This document shows, piece by piece, positions 25,166 through 36,783 of a DNA stretch of 64,000 nt; positions within the stretch are counted from its first letter, which is position 1; the number at the start of each line of letters is the position of its first letter. The translations under genes were made by a program, and so were the position numbers. The notes beneath the pieces are model-generated. The model made no database searches. It was given only the letters and a program-made list of their open reading frames with translations, and had not been told where the DNA came from. This DNA is from Carex sylvatica. Taxonomy: Eukaryota > Streptophyta > Magnoliopsida > Poales > Cyperaceae. The stretch covers positions 124,001 through 188,000 of the forward strand of contig CAXKVR010000060.1 of assembly GCA_964058845.1 (NCBI GenBank), in the 5' to 3' direction.

Positions 25166-25365
25166 GAGAGTGGGGACAGTCTGCTTGCTTTACAGTTCAC
25201 ACTTTCACACTTCGCAGCTGCTATCCAACTTCTCTCTCCGGTTCACAGCTCTTTTCACTTTTTCTTTCCGGTTCACAGCCCCCTCAGACTCAAGAGCTTT
25301 CCTCTCTACATCCCAAACTTCGATTTCTCTCGATATTTGGCCGATATTTGTTTCTCGATTGAGAG
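25166..25365 (+). promoter_or_regulatory. Possible 5' UTR exon upstream of NLR-1
   Basis: A C/T-rich stretch with repeated CCGGTTCACAGC, ending in GAGAG|GTATGT, a good splice donor. The plausible acceptor TTTTGAACAG lies 55 bp before the NLR-1 start codon and is conserved before NLR-2. An intron of about 2 kb in the 5' UTR is therefore possible. This is inference; no transcript evidence. Confidence 0.3.
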
Positions 25366-25429
25366 GTATGTCCGTAGTTCCATTTAATTTTTATTATTAT
25401 TTTTTTTTTATTTAATTAAAAAATTGTGC

Positions 25430-26679
25430 TACAATATTGCATTGCAAAACTTTCCATCAGCTGACTTCGCATCTTGATTTTTGAAATATGATATATACAA
25501 TCACATATTATTTAGGGCTAATTTTCATATTCTTTTTTCTTTTCTTATTATACTATTATAGTGAAAACAAATTATTGTTACTGAATGGTTATTTATTAAT
25601 ATAACATGATCTACCTATATATCCCAATTCTTAATTAAAAGAATGTAAAATATTTTAAATTTTACAAAATATAATTTTCATACAAAACTTAAATACAATA
25701 GTTTTAGCAAGCTTACTTATCTAATTATTATCAAATATCATATTGCAAGTGGGATTTTAATCCATGCATAGCAAACCCAGCTTCGATAAGGTTGGCACTA
25801 GCTAGGGACGCTAATGGGCTAACCTTTGAGCCAAATCATAACTAGTTAAGAAATTTAAACAACATAATCATAAAATTTGGAAAGTCCGGACAAAGAAAAA
25901 TTTAAACAACGATGGATTTTCTTATTTTGTACTTGTCACAATTAATCGGGCCCTGTCCAAACCAAACTCAATTTGGAAAGTCCGGACAAAGAAAAATGTC
26001 AGTATTTTAATTTGTCAGTTTTTAAGAAAAATATATTTATTTCTCTACCTAAATCTAAATGTTAGTATGCAGAAGCATGGACCTAAAAAAAAGTTTGTAG
26101 CTGTCAAAAGTAGAGCGATAAACCATTTGTTTTGAATACGGACCAACATTTTTTTTAAAGAGGCTATGTATTTTTAATATATTTTAATGAAGGGCAAAAT
26201 TGGTAATTATAAATTTAGTATGAGTTTTAAACTTTTAATTAGAAAGACAATAAAATTGGTAAATATGTGATTTTTTTAAATTAACGAAGTTAAATATGAT
26301 ATTATGAACTTTAGAGAGGAAATACGTAATTTCGAAGTTTTTAAAGGATATTCATAAAATTTGTCCCTGGATAAAAAAAAATATAGAATAAGTCTGCCGC
26401 TTATTATCTTTATAGACATGTGCCAAGGAATAATAGTATTTTTTATTTTAGAAAAAAATGTCTAAGTTATTTCCATGATAAAAGAGACCTCGACCAGAAT
26501 CCATATGCTTAAATGACCAACTGATCAAGCTCTAGATCCTTGATCGAGCCTCAAAATTCCTTATGGGTCATGGCACCCTTTATTTGAGTCTTAATTTCAA
26601 GCCTATGTCAATCCAACTCATCTGACATCAATCCAAATCACTTGAGATTTTCTAAAGTTTCCAGTAAACACATCACCAG
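25430..26679. other. Non-genic stretch upstream of NLR-1
   Basis: AT-rich without a supported gene. A 23-bp word around TTTGGAAAGTCCGGACAAAG occurs twice (near 25,880 and 25,973). 26,160-26,370 resembles one arm of MITE family B. Confidence 0.55.
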
Positions 26680-27126
26680 TAGGGATGTTCAAACGGATCG
26701 GTTTGTTTGGTTTTCAATCGAACTGAAAAATTTCAATTTAAATGGATCAGTTTTTCGGTTTAAATTAATCAGTTCGGTTTAGACTTTTCAAAACCAACTA
26801 TACCGAATCGACCAAATTATGATGGTTCAAGTATGATTTATATTTTATTTGGTTCAATTAACATTTTCTTTCTTTCATTTTGATTTGAATATTTTAAAAC
26901 ATTTAATGTTTTCTATAGAATTGAAGAGCTTGTGTAGTAAAATATATACGTACCTTTTGTTAATAATAGTGTCAATAGGTTTACTTCAGTTTGAACTGAA
27001 CAAACTGAAATTTACTTCGATTTGTTCGGTTTGATTTGGTTCTATTTTTGAAAACAAAAAAAAAAGTTTGATTTAATTTACTATTTTACTTCGGTTTCAA
27101 CCGATCTGACGGTTTATACACCCCTA
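26680..27126. mobile_element. hAT-like non-autonomous element in the NLR-1 promoter
   Basis: Starts TAGGGATGTTCAAACGG and ends TTTATACACCCCTA. Flanking 8-mers ATCACCAG (26,672-26,679) and ATCACCAA (27,127-27,134) match at 7 of 8. The equivalent place upstream of NLR-2 (near 46,200) has no insertion. It ends about 245 bp before the NLR-1 start codon. The interior is made of GGTTCGGTTT-like words; no transposase. Confidence 0.85.
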
Positions 27127-27370
27127 ATCACCAATTGGTTTCATACATAAAATTCCAACAATATTTATCTTAACATATATTTAGAATAATTGTTGTTAGT
27201 TTTTAATGAATAGAAAACCAATTTTCAATAATAGAGAAAATTGAAAATTGTTTATAAAATGATATGGTAGGTTTTATATGATTGCCTAATTGTTATATGT
27301 ATTTGTTTTGAACAGCTCACGAATGAATGAATGAATAAATAATAGTACAGTTGAACCCGGTTAACTGAGC
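27127..27370 (+). promoter_or_regulatory. NLR-1 proximal upstream region, conserved with NLR-2
   Basis: The last ~75 bp before the ATG are shared with NLR-2 (46,320-46,400), including TTGTTTTGAACAGCTCACGA and the GAATGAATGAATAAATAA repeats. TTTTGAACAG looks like a 3' splice site, suggesting a 5' UTR intron in both genes (inference). Confidence 0.5.
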
Positions 27371-30106
27371 ATGGCTGAGGCGGCCATTCTTGCAGCCCTC
27401 CAGGTCCTTGGAAAAACCTTAACTAATGAAGTAGCCAAGCTAGCAATCTCAAAATTTTCAAAGCTTTGCTCAACTTACAAAAACCTTGAAGCAAACATAA
27501 ACAATATTAATAGTGAACTTCGGGTGATGCAAGGATTTCTTGATGGGATAGAAATGGATGATCAAAGCAATAAACCTCAGGTAGCTTGGATAAAAGAGGT
27601 ACAAGAGTTAGCAAATCACATTGAAGATATCGTATCTGAATTTGCATACCTAATTAATAATCAAAAGTTTGATGGAATATCCATTTATGTTACCAAACTT
27701 TTTAAAGATCCAAAGTTATTGGTAGACCTTAAACGGGTTGCCTCTCAATTGCTCGTAGCAGAAACAAGGCTTGTGAATCTTGCAAGGATGAAAGAGAGAT
27801 GGGTGCCGACAACAAATGTCAGTAGTGGGGAAAACTCAAACTACTCAAATGAATACTCATATAATATGGCCATCTCTGCCCATTTCATTGATGAAGATCA
27901 AATCGTGGGAATAAAAAATAATAGCGGGAAGTTGACGAGCTGGCTAAATTCTAAAAATCTAGAACTCTCTGTGATATCTGTTTGGGGAATGGGTGGTGTA
28001 GGTAAAACAACCCTTGTTACTAATGTTTTCAAGAGAGAAAAAAATAACTTTGATTGTCATGCATGGATTAATATCTCTCAATCTTATACCGTGGATAATC
28101 TTCTCCAAAATATAATCTCCGAGGTTTGTAAAGAAGGGCAAATTAATTCAATCAACACAGACAATAAGGATCTCAGAGAATTAAAAGAAATCGTGGTCAA
28201 ACTCTTGAAAGAAAAAAAATATCTAATTGTGTTAGATGATATGTGGGATCTAAAAGCATTTCAAGATATAAGGGACACGCTTGTTAATGACCATCGAGGA
28301 TGCCGAATTATGATTACGAGTAGAATTGCAAATGTAGCATCTCTTGCTCCAGAAAGCAATAGGTTAGAGCTAAAACCTTTACCAGAATTATATTCATGGG
28401 ACCTGTTTTGTAAAAAGGCGTTTCCTATTGAAAGAAACCATGAATGTCCTCCTCCCTTGAAGGAGTGGGCAAAAGAGATTGTTTCGAAGTGTGACGGGTT
28501 GCCATTAGCACTTGTTTCGTTGGGTGGTGTATTATCTTGCTCTGAGAAAACGGAATCTGAATGGAGACGTGTACATGATCAACTAACCTGGGAATTAGAC
28601 AACAACCCAAATTTGGATCCACTGAAAAATATTCTCAATCTAAGCTTCAAGTACCTTCCAAAATACCTCAAGAATTGCTTTCTACATTGTAGTTTGTTTG
28701 CAGAGGATTTTCGCCTTCCGAGAAAAAAACTACTAAGGCTTTGGATAGCCGAGGGCTTTATACAACAAAAAGGGAGAAGCACATTAGAAGAGGTGGCAGA
28801 GGGTTATCTCATGGAGCTCATACATCGCAGCATGTTACAAGTGGTACGAAAAAATGGATTTGGTCGAGTAAAGAGGTGCCAAATGCATGATACATTGAGA
28901 GAGTTGGCCATCTCTTTATGCAAAAGAGAAAATTTTGGATTGATGCTAGAGAATAACAAGTCAGAAAATGACGATAGTTCTACTCGTCGGCTGTCAATAA
29001 TCAATCTGAGGGAGACGGTCAACCATGATGTTTGTCTACCAAAACTCAGAACCTTTATGTCAGTTGACGATGATGTGCCCTCATCTCCTTTGCTATCCAT
29101 GGTTTTTGATAAGTCAAGATATCTTACTGTTTTGGATTTAGAAGGCTTGCCAATTGAAACGGTTCCAAATGCTATTGGGGATTTGTTCAATCTCCGCTAC
29201 TTGGGCCTGAGAAACACAAAGGTTAAATCTTTACCAAAATCTATCAAGAAACTTTACAACTTGCAGACCCTGGATCTCTATTGTTCTCAAATACAAAATC
29301 TACCAGATGGCATAGCAGAGCTGAAAAAGTTACGGCATCTATTTGCTGAGGTTGACTTAGATACATATAAGTCATTTCGGACTCGTACTGGAATCTCTGT
29401 ACCTAAGGGCATATTTTACCTGAAAGATCTGCAGACTATACAGGCATTAGAATCAAATGCTATGGTAGTAAGAGAACTGGGTAATTTAACTCAACTGAGA
29501 AGCTTCCGGATATGGAATGTGAAAGAAAACCACTCAATAGAGTTATGCAAATCATTATCAAAGATGAGTTTCCTTTCCCACTTATCTTTTAATGCAAGCG
29601 ATGAGGAAGAGATTCTCCAATTGGAAGGCCTGAACCTCCCACAACTTCAGAAGTTAATTCTCAGAGGGCAACTAAAAGAAACCGTGCTTGAATCACCTTT
29701 ATTCAAAATATCTGGGGATAGTATCCAAATGCTACAGCTTGGATGGTCTCAATTACAAAATGATCCTCTGCCATCTCTTTCCCATTGCAGAAACCTCACG
29801 TACTTTATCCTCCAGAGAACATATGAAGGGAAACGACTAACTTTTAAGGCAGGGTGGTTTCCTAAATTGAAGAGACTGGAATTGAGACAAATGCCTAATC
29901 TGATTCATGTGGAGATGGAGCAGGGCACCATGGCGAGTCTTGAAGATATTTGGTTGAGTGAACTGAAACAGCTAGTGGAGGTCCCAAAGGGCATCGAGCA
30001 CCTTGTTTCCCTCAAGTGGATGGAGTGCGACCATATGCCCGTTGATTTTGGGGGTTTAGCTGAAGGAACTCACGAACCATTTCATTTCACCTGTCGTGTT
30101 TACTAG
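27371..30106 (+). CDS. CC-NBS-LRR (CNL) disease resistance protein, RPM1-like, NLR-1
   Basis: Intracellular immune receptor that recognises pathogen effectors, directly or through guarded host proteins, and triggers defence or cell death. A single-exon ORF of 911 aa, the usual CNL size. N-terminal Rx-type coiled coil with the EDVID-like HIEDIVSEF (~82-90); P-loop GMGGVGKTT (~205); RNBS-A FDCHAWINISQSY; kinase 2 LIVLDDMWD (Asp pair 289-290); RNBS-B MITSRIANV; GLPL in CDGLPLALVSLGG (~376); RNBS-D CFLHCSLFAEDF; intact MHD (505-507); then about a dozen irregular leucine-rich repeats to the end (e.g. LTVLDLEGLPIETVP, LRYLGLRNTKVKSLP, LQTLDLYCSQIQNLP). No TIR or integrated decoy domain. All motifs needed for an ATP switch are present, so it is probably functional. 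The pseudogene NLR-2 is its close tandem paralogue. Confidence 0.95.
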   Translation: MAEAAILAALQVLGKTLTNEVAKLAISKFSKLCSTYKNLEANINNINSELRVMQGFLDGIEMDDQSNKPQVAWIKEVQELANHIEDIVSEFAYLINNQKFDGISIYVTKLFKDPKLLVDLKRVASQLLVAETRLVNLARMKERWVPTTNVSSGENSNYSNEYSYNMAISAHFIDEDQIVGIKNNSGKLTSWLNSKNLELSVISVWGMGGVGKTTLVTNVFKREKNNFDCHAWINISQSYTVDNLLQNIISEVCKEGQINSINTDNKDLRELKEIVVKLLKEKKYLIVLDDMWDLKAFQDIRDTLVNDHRGCRIMITSRIANVASLAPESNRLELKPLPELYSWDLFCKKAFPIERNHECPPPLKEWAKEIVSKCDGLPLALVSLGGVLSCSEKTESEWRRVHDQLTWELDNNPNLDPLKNILNLSFKYLPKYLKNCFLHCSLFAEDFRLPRKKLLRLWIAEGFIQQKGRSTLEEVAEGYLMELIHRSMLQVVRKNGFGRVKRCQMHDTLRELAISLCKRENFGLMLENNKSENDDSSTRRLSIINLRETVNHDVCLPKLRTFMSVDDDVPSSPLLSMVFDKSRYLTVLDLEGLPIETVPNAIGDLFNLRYLGLRNTKVKSLPKSIKKLYNLQTLDLYCSQIQNLPDGIAELKKLRHLFAEVDLDTYKSFRTRTGISVPKGIFYLKDLQTIQALESNAMVVRELGNLTQLRSFRIWNVKENHSIELCKSLSKMSFLSHLSFNASDEEEILQLEGLNLPQLQKLILRGQLKETVLESPLFKISGDSIQMLQLGWSQLQNDPLPSLSHCRNLTYFILQRTYEGKRLTFKAGWFPKLKRLELRQMPNLIHVEMEQGTMASLEDIWLSELKQLVEVPKGIEHLVSLKWMECDHMPVDFGGLAEGTHEPFHFTCRVY

Positions 30107-33100
30107 CTGGCAGCCAATATCACATTCAATGATTTTAGTGCAAGGTATGCCTCCACTTATATTTAATTTTATTTTTTTCATTTTGCATTCTGAAACTTGT
30201 GCGTATATAAGTTTTTTGTCCGTTACATGAAAAAAAATTGAGGATTTGTACCAATTATTAATGTGTCAAAATAAATAAAACATTGTTGTGTCCTTATTTT
30301 GTTTTATTAATTTACTTATGAAAGTAAAGTAGAGTTAGCTTCTTTATGATTGTAACAGTTCTACTTATTTATTCACTATTTGTATTTTTTTTGTTGTTCC
30401 TGCACGCAACATTTACCCCACTGCCATTTACTTTTTCATCATGAATATTTTCTGTAATGAGATTACAAGAGCTTGTGAAACAACAAAATAATTCCTTTTA
30501 TTTATTTTGCAAAATCTATATATGTTGTATGTTTTTGTAATAAATAAGTTTTGCCCAAATAAATTTTAAATTACCATCATCTATTATATATTGCTACAAA
30601 TTAGTTTTAGATTGTTTTTGCTATTTTGAATACACTCAATTAGACTATGCTGCAATTGCAACATGTTTTTTCTTTGAAGTTTACCTTCTATATTTTTCCA
30701 CCCATGCATTAATTAATTATATGTTCTTCACATGAGAGATACTCTAGCTTAGAAAAATATATTTGAAAAGAACCATTTGTTTTTTCAAGTTTCCTTAAAA
30801 CTCTTCAACTGAGAAATATGTGCTCAATTTCATATTGCAGGTTTTTCAAACATTTGAATTGCAGGCAACATCAATCAGCCCGGAGCACTTTGTTTTAGAA
30901 GGTTGTTACTATGTAATGAATAATCTTTTGGTTGTGTTTTTCCTTTCAGTTTGGATCATAATAAAGTTGAGGCTCAATTTCTTGTAGTGCTTATTTATGG
31001 CAAAAGTATGTGATTTGCTAAGCTGTAGGCCTCATACTACCTTACCAACTTGCAATATAATTTGTAATTCTAAGCGCACTATCCAGGAAATTCATGACTC
31101 AAGGAACCTTGTTTAATTTGTGTTTGCTTTGTGTATTATTTTTATTTTAAATTGGATTTGATGATTGTAAATTTATCTACCATGCATGGTCTGCGTATGC
31201 TATTGGGATGCTTTACTACTTGGTGATAAACATTTGGAACTTATTATAAATTCAGTTCAGTGACCTTATAAATAATCATTTCTCGTATATCAATATTATT
31301 ATTGTTGTTGTTGTTGTTGTTATTGTTGTTGTTGTAATGGTGTTTTTGTTATAATGGTGAGGAAAAAATGTACAAATATTGTAACTTTCTCATTGTGATG
31401 AGGAGTTTATTCACTGGAAGGGGAAAAAACTATTAAACTTCATAACAATATAATTCTTGCAAATATGCCCTCAGAGTCTGAAAATAACAAACTCTGTTTG
31501 CCCCCATTACCAAGGTTTAAAATTTGTCTGAAAAAGTATTACGCCTACTACAGAACTTTAATTAATGTTGTTGACTAGTTCTAATTAACTTTTTCAAATT
31601 GGGATGAAGGGTTAAATGACTGATAACAAGCTTGTTATTTTATTTGCTTTGTGTATTATTATTTGGACTTGGCTTGGATTTGATATTTGCAACTTTAACA
31701 GCCCGTTCACATATACTATGTACGCATGCTATTGTAGAACTTTAATGTAGTTGTATGCCAAACATTTTTTTTTTATACTTTTGGTGATGATTTCAGTACA
31801 TTATCCTAAAGAAATAATTTCATTCATCATTTTTTCTTTTTTAGTAATGGTAAGGAGTACGAATATTAATATATAACATGGAAACTTTCTCAACTGTGAT
31901 GAGGAATTGATAGCTGGAAGGGAAACTAAATTGCAGTGAACTATATAATATTGTGATTCATGCAAATAAGCCCCTAAGCTTGAGTATAATAGAAATAAAA
32001 ATACATTATGTTCCTCCGTAATAGGATTTGAACTTTAAAATTTGCATGATTGAAGTATGGTTTACCTTACCAGGGTATGAATATTGTTACCTGACATAAA
32101 ATTCAACAGTGGTTCCATTTACTGGATCACTTCCATATGCCTGGGAAATAGTATCTCGTAAATACATAGGTGTAACTTCTTCCACTTTACATTATAATTT
32201 GAAAAATCTTTCCTGGAGTTCAAATGGACAATTTCAGAATTACCCTCACTATAACTAGAATTTGTGAAAATTTTCTAATTTGTTTGGCACAGTACGCTGA
32301 AAACACCAGATATATACAACAGCCATTGGAGTTGGGTCTTCATTGTTTCTTGAAGGGTTATGTTATCCATTTTGTTGAGTACAAAATTCAAATTAAATTA
32401 GCCCATGTGGCCCAATCGAGCAATGTTCAACTTGGCCCATCCTGCCTGACGTGGAAACCACTACAATCATCCATTATAAAAAGGTAAAACATTTATCAGT
32501 TATAGGAATTATGTTTTTTTTTATTTTTATAAAGCATATATATACACCCTGTACATGCAAAGATGCATAGTACAAAGCTTGAATAAGAATCCACTAAATA
32601 TTGAAACAATGCCAAAAAAAAAAAATATTTGGAAATTTTAGTTGGGTAACTAACTTAAAAATGATAAAATGCATATTTAAATTTACAATTATTTAATTAC
32701 TAATCTAGATTACTGTTGCAACCAAATTTTTGAAATGGTATCAGTGTAGCACAGTACCGAGCCAAACTACAATTCAACTGTTGGCCAGAATAAGTATAAA
32801 ACAGACAGAACAATACAAAAATGAACCAAATTAATTTATGGTTGTGTACTGATTATTTTGTTGCTGAAATTGATTTTATTTTTCTTTACTGTGATAAAAT
32901 TTCCGGGAGATCAAATTTCCAATGACAATTGGCTCATGAAAATGGCTTTTTTTTTTTTTTTTTTTGGCAGAGTTCCATGTAATAATTTGCTAGTTTGTCA
33001 TCGCGAAAAGTAGAATCCTATAGTATGAAAAAGGTATACTGTACCCAAAAGAATAAATTGTATATTGGATGAACATTCAACGTTGGCTAGGAGCATCACA

Positions 33101-34379
33101 TATGGGACCAGTTGGTGGCCCTAGTATGAATGCATTGCAATAATAATTTTCTAATATTGACAATTAATTAAATTTATTTTGGAATTGGTTGCTTATTTAA
33201 GGAAAAATATCTTCCTAATTGTGTTATTGTATTGTTGCAGCAAAACAGAGAAGAAATCATTCATTGCATTGAATGTCAATATGACAATTAAATATTCCAG
33301 TTATCCAATTCAGATATATCTGTGCAAATTCTTCCAAATCAATACGGTACTCATTTACGTACCCTTTCTAAATTCTAGTTTCACAATTCAAAAACTTTTT
33401 AAAATTTGCTAATTAATACTTCAAAAATTGTATGAACAGGTTGTTCCATGGTAAACCAATGTCAGTCTCTATGACATTTTTTTTCTAGCAAAAAGAGTTA
33501 AGATCTAAAATATCCCTTCTCAGAGGACAAAAAGCATATTACCATGAAACTCTATGATTAAAATTTCAACTAAAATTAGCTAGCAATAATGGAGACACAA
33601 ACATTTTTAGTGCATTTCATATAGCAAAGGTCTCAAGTTTCTTTCTGCATAACTTGCTTTCTTCTTAATAGGAGTGAACATTGTCACATGCACCAACAAA
33701 AATTGGCTGGGCCCATCTTCGTTTAGTGTACATATAATTGCATTTCAGCATATGGAGGTCATATCCTCTGGTCTCTGCAATTTATAGAGCTACAGAGAAC
33801 CAAATTACCAGTAGTTTTTGATAAAAACATTTTAATTTCATTTATTTAGAGTTATTTGGTTGTAGATGAATTAAGTCATGTGTTTGACACAAAGGAACTA
33901 CAAATGTCTGAAGCAAATAAACTTTGTTTATTCCTTTTTCTTTAGCATTGTAATGTTTGAGCAAATTGCTTTTGAGTATGGTTGTCATCCTATTATCTTT
34001 TCCAAAAAAAAAGAGTAATATGAAAAAAGCCATTTGGAACTTGAGAATGCATAAATGCAAGCATTTTCATTGGCGAATACATAAATGCAATCATTTTATT
34101 TTTGCTACTTGGTGTTTAAACTTCACATTTTTTTTCCTAGGGTTAAAACTGTATTATCTATAGCATAGTGGCATTTAGGAAATTGGTCTGACTATAATTT
34201 TCATCCCCGTATTTTTTTTAATGAAAAAGAAAAGCAAGAACAAAATTTATGTTGTTAAGCAGCCTTGTGAAAATTTATGAGATTAGTTCCATGTTAATGT
34301 TCAATTTTATATTAATCACGAAATGAAGCAACACGGAGACTAATAAATACTCAAATTACCAGACTCCAAATAAAAATGC
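30107..34379 (+). repeat. Downstream flank of NLR-1, duplicated elsewhere in the window
   Basis: No gene supported. 30,290-33,800 is collinear with 1-4,781. A ~350-bp segment at 31,210-31,565 containing a (GTT)n tract is absent from the left copy. 31,366-31,560 is itself a diverged relative of 31,850-32,190. 33,800-34,379 has no counterpart I can see and no ORF of interest. Confidence 0.7.
31285..31335. repeat. (TTG)n microsatellite
   Basis: About 50 bp of TTG/GTT trinucleotides with two ATT interruptions, inside the segment that distinguishes the two copies of the flank. Confidence 0.95.
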
Positions 34380-34387
34380 TTCAAACG

Positions 34388-35172
34388 TGGGGTGAAAACG
34401 GAGCAGGTAATATATGTCTGAATCCGCTCCGTATTCACTTATGACCCGAATATATACGAATAAACGGAGTGAATCATTTTGCAGAAGACAGTTTCGATTA
34501 TTACTAAATAAGAAGAACAAATCTTAATTAAAAAATGAATAAATTTGATGATTCGTAAATGGATCAGATATCTGGTTCTATCCGGAGGGAAACAAAGTAG
34601 TTACAGAAACAGATAATATCAATTATCTGAATCCGCTTTATTTTTCAAAGGGCGGGCAATGTGAATATGTGATTGAAGGACTTCACGTGAAATGTGAGGT
34701 TCTAGTATATAAAGTCCTCAATTATATTTTGATTCCTCTTGTGGCTATATATATATATAGAGTAAGTCTACCATACATTGCAATGCATAGGCACCTCTAT
34801 GCATTGGACTATAAATCACCATATTCAAAGTTCAAATGACTGATTCAAACCGTTCATCTTGTTCTCCATATTAATATGTGCTTGGAGACCAAATTTTATA
34901 TTTTTTGGAATTTTTTTACTATTTATTAAGCCACATTGAAAATCGCTGATCCAACGGTTACAGTAAAATCAGAAGGCACCGTTGGATCAGTGATTTTCAA
35001 AGTGACTTAATAAATAGTAAAAAAATTCCAAAAACTATAAAATTTGGTCTCCAAGCACATATTAATATGGAGAACAAGATGAACGGTTTGGATCGGTCAT
35101 TTGGACTTTGAATCCGTGATTTATAGTCCAATGCATAGAGGTGCCTATGCATTGCAATGTATGGTAGACTTG

Positions 35173-35207
<35 letters not shown>

Positions 35208-35459
35208 TGCATTACTAAAAAAAGTTTGTTTTGATTATATTATACAAGTTAATTATTCATATGACTCAATTATCCATTTTGTATTTGTATTGGTAGATTA
35301 TGCGCTATGTATTAGTTTAAGACGGAGTTGATTTTTAAATTTTGACATCCGTTTATTATTTGTATTCGTATTGATATTCACTTATTGAAAGATGGATACG
35401 AATTTAATATTAAGTATTAACATTATCCGCACAAAGTACGCTCCTTTTACACCCTATGA
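34388..35459. mobile_element. hAT-like element split by a MITE
   Basis: The left end GGGGTGAAAACGGAGC resembles the reverse complement of the right end GCTCCTTTTACACCC. Flanking 8-mers TTCAAACG and TTCAAACA match at 7 of 8. A fold-back MITE (34,760-35,175) sits inside, in a TATATA tract. No transposase. Confidence 0.55.
34760..35175. mobile_element. Fold-back MITE, family A, copy 5, full length
   Basis: Ends GAGTAAGTCTACCATACATT and the inverted equivalent of GAGCAAGTCTACCATACATT, differing by one base, and almost perfectly palindromic with a centre near 34,965. Flanked on both sides by TATATATA, so a TA target is likely. Shares the interior words TTGGTCTCCAAGCA and CCGTTGGATCA with copies 1-3. 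Confidence 0.85.
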
Positions 35460-35469
35460 TTCAAACAAT

Positions 35470-35945
35470 AGGTGCCAGAACTGGATAAGGAGTATGAATA
35501 TTAATGTAAATAACTTGGAGACTTTCTCAACTGCGATGAGGAACTAAGTGGCTGAAATGGAAACAAAATTGCAGGAGACTTCATAACATTGTAATTTATG
35601 CATGCAAATAGGCCCCTAAGGCTGAGGGCAACATTTTTATAAAAATAAAAATTGGAGTTTGAAATTTGCATGATTGAAGTCTAGTTTTCCTTACGAGGGT
35701 TTAAATATTGTTGCCTGGCATAAAATTCAACAGTAATTTCACACACTAGACTCTCATATGTAATTTCACACACTGGACTTCCATATGCCTAAGAAATACG
35801 AACTTCAAATTATATTGAAGTAACTTCTTCCACTTTACTACTACTGTGCATGAGCTTACCTATTATAATTTGCAAATTCTTTCTTGGAACATAAACGGAA
35901 AATGTTGTAATTACCTGCACTACATATAATTAAAATTTGTGAAAT
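35470..35945 (+). repeat. Partial third copy of NLR downstream flank
   Basis: Collinear with 1,195-1,650 and 31,850-32,290, including the ACTTTCTCAACTG(T/C)GATGAGGAA block and TTTGAAATTTGCATGATTGAAGTCTAG. Its last ~90 bp recur at 37,994-38,085, on the far side of the SDN/CACTA block. Confidence 0.7.
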
Positions 35946-35970
35946 GTGTAGGGGTGGGAATTTATAACAG

Positions 35971-36783
35971 TGGGAAATGTACCTGAAAGAATGGACTCAG
36001 AATCCATGATTGCTATTCGTTGTGAAACAGTACTTTGTACAGATGGTACTGAATCACTGGTACGGATTTGTGCTGTTGATCAAAATTTGGAGGTCTGTAG
36101 TTTTATTTAACTATCAATCTTTTTTTATATTGTTTATACATGGTTCAAAACTCTTTACTCTGGATATTATTTTTGTAAGTCATAACGGATAGACTAGTAA
36201 ACCCTAGTAAATCAGTTATAAACTACAGAACTTTCATTACTGGTATTTCTACTGAAGACTTGGATGGAGTTACATGCTCAATAAGTAATGTACAGGTATA
36301 CAATATTTGTTTTTCTTAGTAAAATTTTTGTTGGAACCATCAGTACCAGATTCTTCTTCTCCAAACCATGAAGTACCCATTTTACCCTATTAAAAAAAAA
36401 TTAAAAATATGTAGCCTGATTAAGAAAAAATTCAATCTTGTAATAGCCGGTTTCCGAGGGCAAATAATTTATTTTCTACTTTTGTGAGTTTTTGAAATTT
36501 ACAAGGGTGAATATGATATTATGAAGTTTAGAGGGAGAATATGTAATTTTGAAGTTTTTCAGGGGTATACATGAAATTCCCCAAACTATTTAATAAAGTC
36601 CAAAACAAAAGGAAGATATAGTGATCAAGTTGAGCTTTGACTGGTACTAAGTGGTGATGTTACATTGTGTATTTTTTTTCTTTTTTTTTTAATATTTTGT
36701 TACTCCTCCACAGAAATTCTTGAAAAAGATTTTGAAGAAGCGCCCCATTTTAATCGGGCACGGACTATTCAATGATTTGCAAG
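35971..36783 (+). pseudogene. Small RNA degrading nuclease (SDN/REX exonuclease) fragment, 3 exons
   Basis: Proposed exons 35,971-36,096, 36,180-36,295 and 36,714-36,783 join in one open frame through GT/AG introns. The translation follows the DEDD exonuclease start: MIAIRCETVLCTDGTESLVR, then VNPSKSVINYRTFITGIS, TEDLDGVTCSISNVQ, and KRPILIGHGLFNDLQ. In the family the first motif is normally (I/V)DCEMV, which supplies two metal-binding acids; here the Asp position is Arg (CGT), so catalysis should be lost, although the Glu remains. The N-terminal part and everything after the ExoII-like HxLxNDL motif are missing. It lies between a copy of NLR flank and a CACTA terminus, so capture by a transposon is possible (inference). 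Not the whole gene, and probably non-functional. Confidence 0.75.
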
